In this document: piece by piece, positions 62,122-64,000 of the stretch | Layout of the letters: each line of letters begins with the position of its first letter | Position numbering within the stretch: the stretch's first letter is position 1 | Assembly: GCA_013178415.1 (NCBI GenBank) | Contig: JABLXA010000007.1 | Coordinates: forward strand, 88,202-152,201 | Source: Bacillota bacterium | Lineage (GTDB): Bacteria; Bacillota; SHA-98; Ch115 | DNA: 64,000 nucleotides | Reading direction: 5' to 3' | Position numbers and translations under genes: made by a program | Notes under the pieces: model-generated | What the model saw: the letters and a program-made list of their open reading frames with translations, nothing else | The model's database searches: none | What the model was told of the DNA's origin: nothing

Positions 62122-63288
62122 ATGATGATAACAGATTTTGCCACGCATAATGAGGAGGTAAGGCGGCTCTGGGAGGCATTCAATGCCGGGAGACCATACC
62201 GTGTACCTGTTGTCTTCAATTTTAGCAGAAGGTTTTGGCTGCTCACGCCCGAACTCAATACCGAAGGCTATTCATTCAAGGATTATTTTGAAAACCCTGA
62301 CATCATGATGAAAGTACAGCTTGAGGCAGCCAAGTGGATCCGCCTCAATGTCCCCCAAGATCAGGAGATGGGTTTACCAGAAGAAGCTTGGGGTGGAATC
62401 CATGTGGATTTTCAAAATAGCTATGAAGCCGCGTGGTTCGGATGCAAGATCGCTTATCCGGAAGGTGAGGTGCCAGATACCATCCCGCTTCTCCGAGATG
62501 ATAAGAAGAAATTGTTCAAGCTGGAAATCCCGGATCCTTTGAGAGGAAATCTGATGGGGCGGGTTTATGACTATTATCATTACTTTGAGGAGAAGCGCAA
62601 GGATTTTGAATTTGAAGGAAAGCCGGTCGGGCGCACCGGAGTGCCAACGGGCACAGACGGACCTTTTACAGCCGCATGCAATCTGAGGGGAGCTACGGAG
62701 GTATGTATTGACATTTATGAGGATCCGGAGTATGTCCATGCGCTAATGGAGTTTGTGACAGAGGGGATAATCGCGCGGATTAAGGCATGGATGGATTTCA
62801 TGGGCATAGAGTACCCGACCCAGAGTTGGGGATTTGCTGATGACAGTATTCAATTGCTTTCAGAGGATACTTATAAGGAGTTTGTTCTTCCTTACCACAG
62901 GCGTCTTATCGAGACATTTTCGCTAGGAGGACCAAATTCAATTCACCTCTGCGGCAGGGCCTCGCATCATTTCAAGACTCTCATGAAGGAACTGAATATC
63001 AAGAGTTTTGACACAGGATTTCCTACGGACCTGGGGGCGATGCGCAAGGAGTTGGGTCCGGATGTGCTCCTTAGGGGCAATATTCATCCAGAGCTTTTGA
63101 GGCTAGGACCTCCGGAGGCTATAAGGGAAGCTGTCCGTAAGCTCCTGAACTCTGGCGTGATGGAGGGCGGCAAGTTCATCCTGTGTGAGGGTAACAATGT
63201 CGCGCCCCGGACGCCTGTCGCCAATTTCGCCGCGATGTATGAGGCGGGGAAGGAATACGGAAGATATCCAGAGGGCGCGTCCGTTTGA
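62122..63288 (+). CDS. Uroporphyrinogen decarboxylase-family protein, divergent
   Basis: 388 residues; GAGGGGGAATC precedes the ATGs at 62122 and 62125. It shares the barrel order of the family: NEEVRRLWEAFNAGRPYRVP, WGFADDSIQLLSEDTYKEFV, SIHLCGRASHHFKTLMKELN (HxC zinc motif as HLCG) and GKFILCEGNNVAPRTPVANF near the end, here with a Cys that could be the third ligand. More diverged from the other members than they are from each other. Follows the preceding gene by 76 bp in the same direction, probably co-transcribed. Confidence 0.82.
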   Translation: MMITDFATHNEEVRRLWEAFNAGRPYRVPVVFNFSRRFWLLTPELNTEGYSFKDYFENPDIMMKVQLEAAKWIRLNVPQDQEMGLPEEAWGGIHVDFQNSYEAAWFGCKIAYPEGEVPDTIPLLRDDKKKLFKLEIPDPLRGNLMGRVYDYYHYFEEKRKDFEFEGKPVGRTGVPTGTDGPFTAACNLRGATEVCIDIYEDPEYVHALMEFVTEGIIARIKAWMDFMGIEYPTQSWGFADDSIQLLSEDTYKEFVLPYHRRLIETFSLGGPNSIHLCGRASHHFKTLMKELNIKSFDTGFPTDLGAMRKELGPDVLLRGNIHPELLRLGPPEAIREAVRKLLNSGVMEGGKFILCEGNNVAPRTPVANFAAMYEAGKEYGRYPEGASV

Positions 63289-63398
63289 TCCCATACTTGG
63301 GTATTCATGGCTGATAATTGTGTCCAGCGATGTTTTGCGATATGGCTGTTGGTACTCTTCACTAGATGGTATAATATAGTTGAAGGGAGCTGGATGCA

Positions 63399-63722
63399 AT
63401 GGTTGATGATGCAAGATCACGGTTTCCTGTCATTCTTGTGGATGGGGAGGATGGGTATATCATTGCAGAGTGCCCTGTACTGCCCGGGTGCATGAGTCAG
63501 GGAAAGACGCGGGAAGAGGCGCTTGAAAACATAAAGGAGGCCATTATTCTGAGTTTGGAAACCAGGAAGGCCCATAATATGCCGCTTCGAACTGAGATGA
63601 TCATGCGTGGCGCGCCTGGCAACCGCGTGGTAACATGGCTGCGCTATCTTTCAACTCTGCATTTGGCATCTATAGCTTCAGGGAAGGGTCTTGCGTCTGA
63701 ATTGCTGTTTCAATGTCTATAG
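63399..63722 (+). CDS. HicB-like antitoxin, orphan, altered C terminus
   Basis: 107 residues, GAAGGGAG upstream of the ATG. Residues 8-62 are a typical HicB fold: FPVILVDGEDGYIIAECPVL then PGCMSQGKTREEALENIKEA. After LETRKAHNMPLRTEM, where the family normally ends within about five residues, the frame runs on 40 residues without resemblance. No HicA gene (dsRBD-type toxin) is adjacent on either side. It is either a solitary HicB or one whose end has been replaced by nearby rearrangement. Confidence 0.75.
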   Translation: MVDDARSRFPVILVDGEDGYIIAECPVLPGCMSQGKTREEALENIKEAIILSLETRKAHNMPLRTEMIMRGAPGNRVVTWLRYLSTLHLASIASGKGLASELLFQCL

Positions 63723-64000
63723 CTATACAAGCCTGAACTCAGAATATACGGTGGCTAGGTTCTCGCCACCGGAGAGTAGAGCCTGGTAGGATTTTCGGCA
63801 CTTGAGAGCAGATGCTGCCGAAATTCCAGCCACCTCCAGGTCCAAACTGGCCAAAATCTCGCCACTCCAGGCTAATATATGCTACAAAATCCCTTATTAT
63901 GGATAATCATAACCTATAATCTTCCAATTTGAGGGCAAGGTGGCGAGAAATCTGCCGGCACGGACCAGAGGCCGACGAAATCTTGGCCACCTTTGAGAAA
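63723..64000. other. Repeat-rich non-coding region, probable end of an IS21-like element
   Basis: Short motifs recur in both orientations: GGTGGC..CTCGCCACC (63750-63772), AAATTCCAGCCACC, AAATCTCGCCACT and GGTGGCGAGAAATC, then AAATCTTGGCCACC at the right edge. Several subterminal copies of GCCAC plus AAATC-type units are the form of IS21-family ends. The transposase would lie beyond the window. No gene seen here. Confidence 0.45.

Overview
The window looks like chromosomal DNA of an anaerobic, probably thermophilic member of the Bacillota (Clostridia or Limnochordia-like). This is inferred from strong AGGAGG-type ribosome sites, the gene families present, IS families ISKra4, IS110, IS256, IS1634 and IS21, and a CRISPR repeat of the type common in thermophilic clostridia. 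No rRNA or housekeeping gene fixes the taxonomy.

Layout. 1-1414: end of an MFS transporter gene and a truncated FG-GAP/VCBS protein gene. 1880-18146: a tRNA-Arg(CCT) gene occupied by a 16.2 kb integrated element bounded by perfect 45-bp direct repeats of the tRNA 3' end. The element carries integrase, XRE and excisionase-like regulators, a primase-helicase, HNH nuclease, both terminase subunits, head-closure protein, portal-MuF fusion, protease-capsid fusion, a head-tail connector, two sigma-like regulators, a ribbon-helix-helix protein and an ImmA/IrrE peptidase. It has no tail, baseplate, holin or lysin gene. That is the architecture of a capsid-forming satellite (cf-PICI-like), and I consider it the most interesting system here. 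18147-19051: scars of older insertions (second tRNA-3'-end-like site, IS21 istB tail).

19898-27590 (minus strand): a decaying amino-sugar or glycan utilisation locus, with RpiR-type regulator, orphan solute-binding protein, TIGR04076 protein, alpha-helical glycosidase interrupted by an in-frame TAG, GH-like protein, NanE fragment, ROK kinase pseudogene and a frameshifted URO-D-family gene. 27880-30258: an intact ISKra4 element and a broken transposase. 30478-33848: a broken arsenic cluster (permease fragment, arsR, arsC, truncated acr3) fused tail-to-tail with a secreted serpin gene whose normal stop is missing. 34159-37733: a heterodimeric ABC exporter.

38263-50910: a transposon and CRISPR island. 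An IS1634-type pseudo-element is followed by a leader and a CRISPR array of 45 repeats. An IS110 element sits inside a spacer, after which the array continues for 25 more repeats and is cut off inside a repeat by another IS, which itself carries an IS256 copy with an 8-bp target duplication. No cas gene is in the window. An IS21 remnant then abuts a DUF4838 gene.

52921-54750: IS3-like fragment, cupin, DUF438-hemerythrin protein and Rrf2 regulator. 54951-63288: a rightward locus with three URO-D-family (corrinoid methyltransferase-like) genes, an MFS transporter and a sugar ABC importer lacking its ATPase. 63399-64000: an orphan HicB-like gene and what looks like an IS end. Together the chromosomal genes suggest a glycan or methylated-compound scavenger whose left-hand locus has been decaying while the right-hand one is intact.
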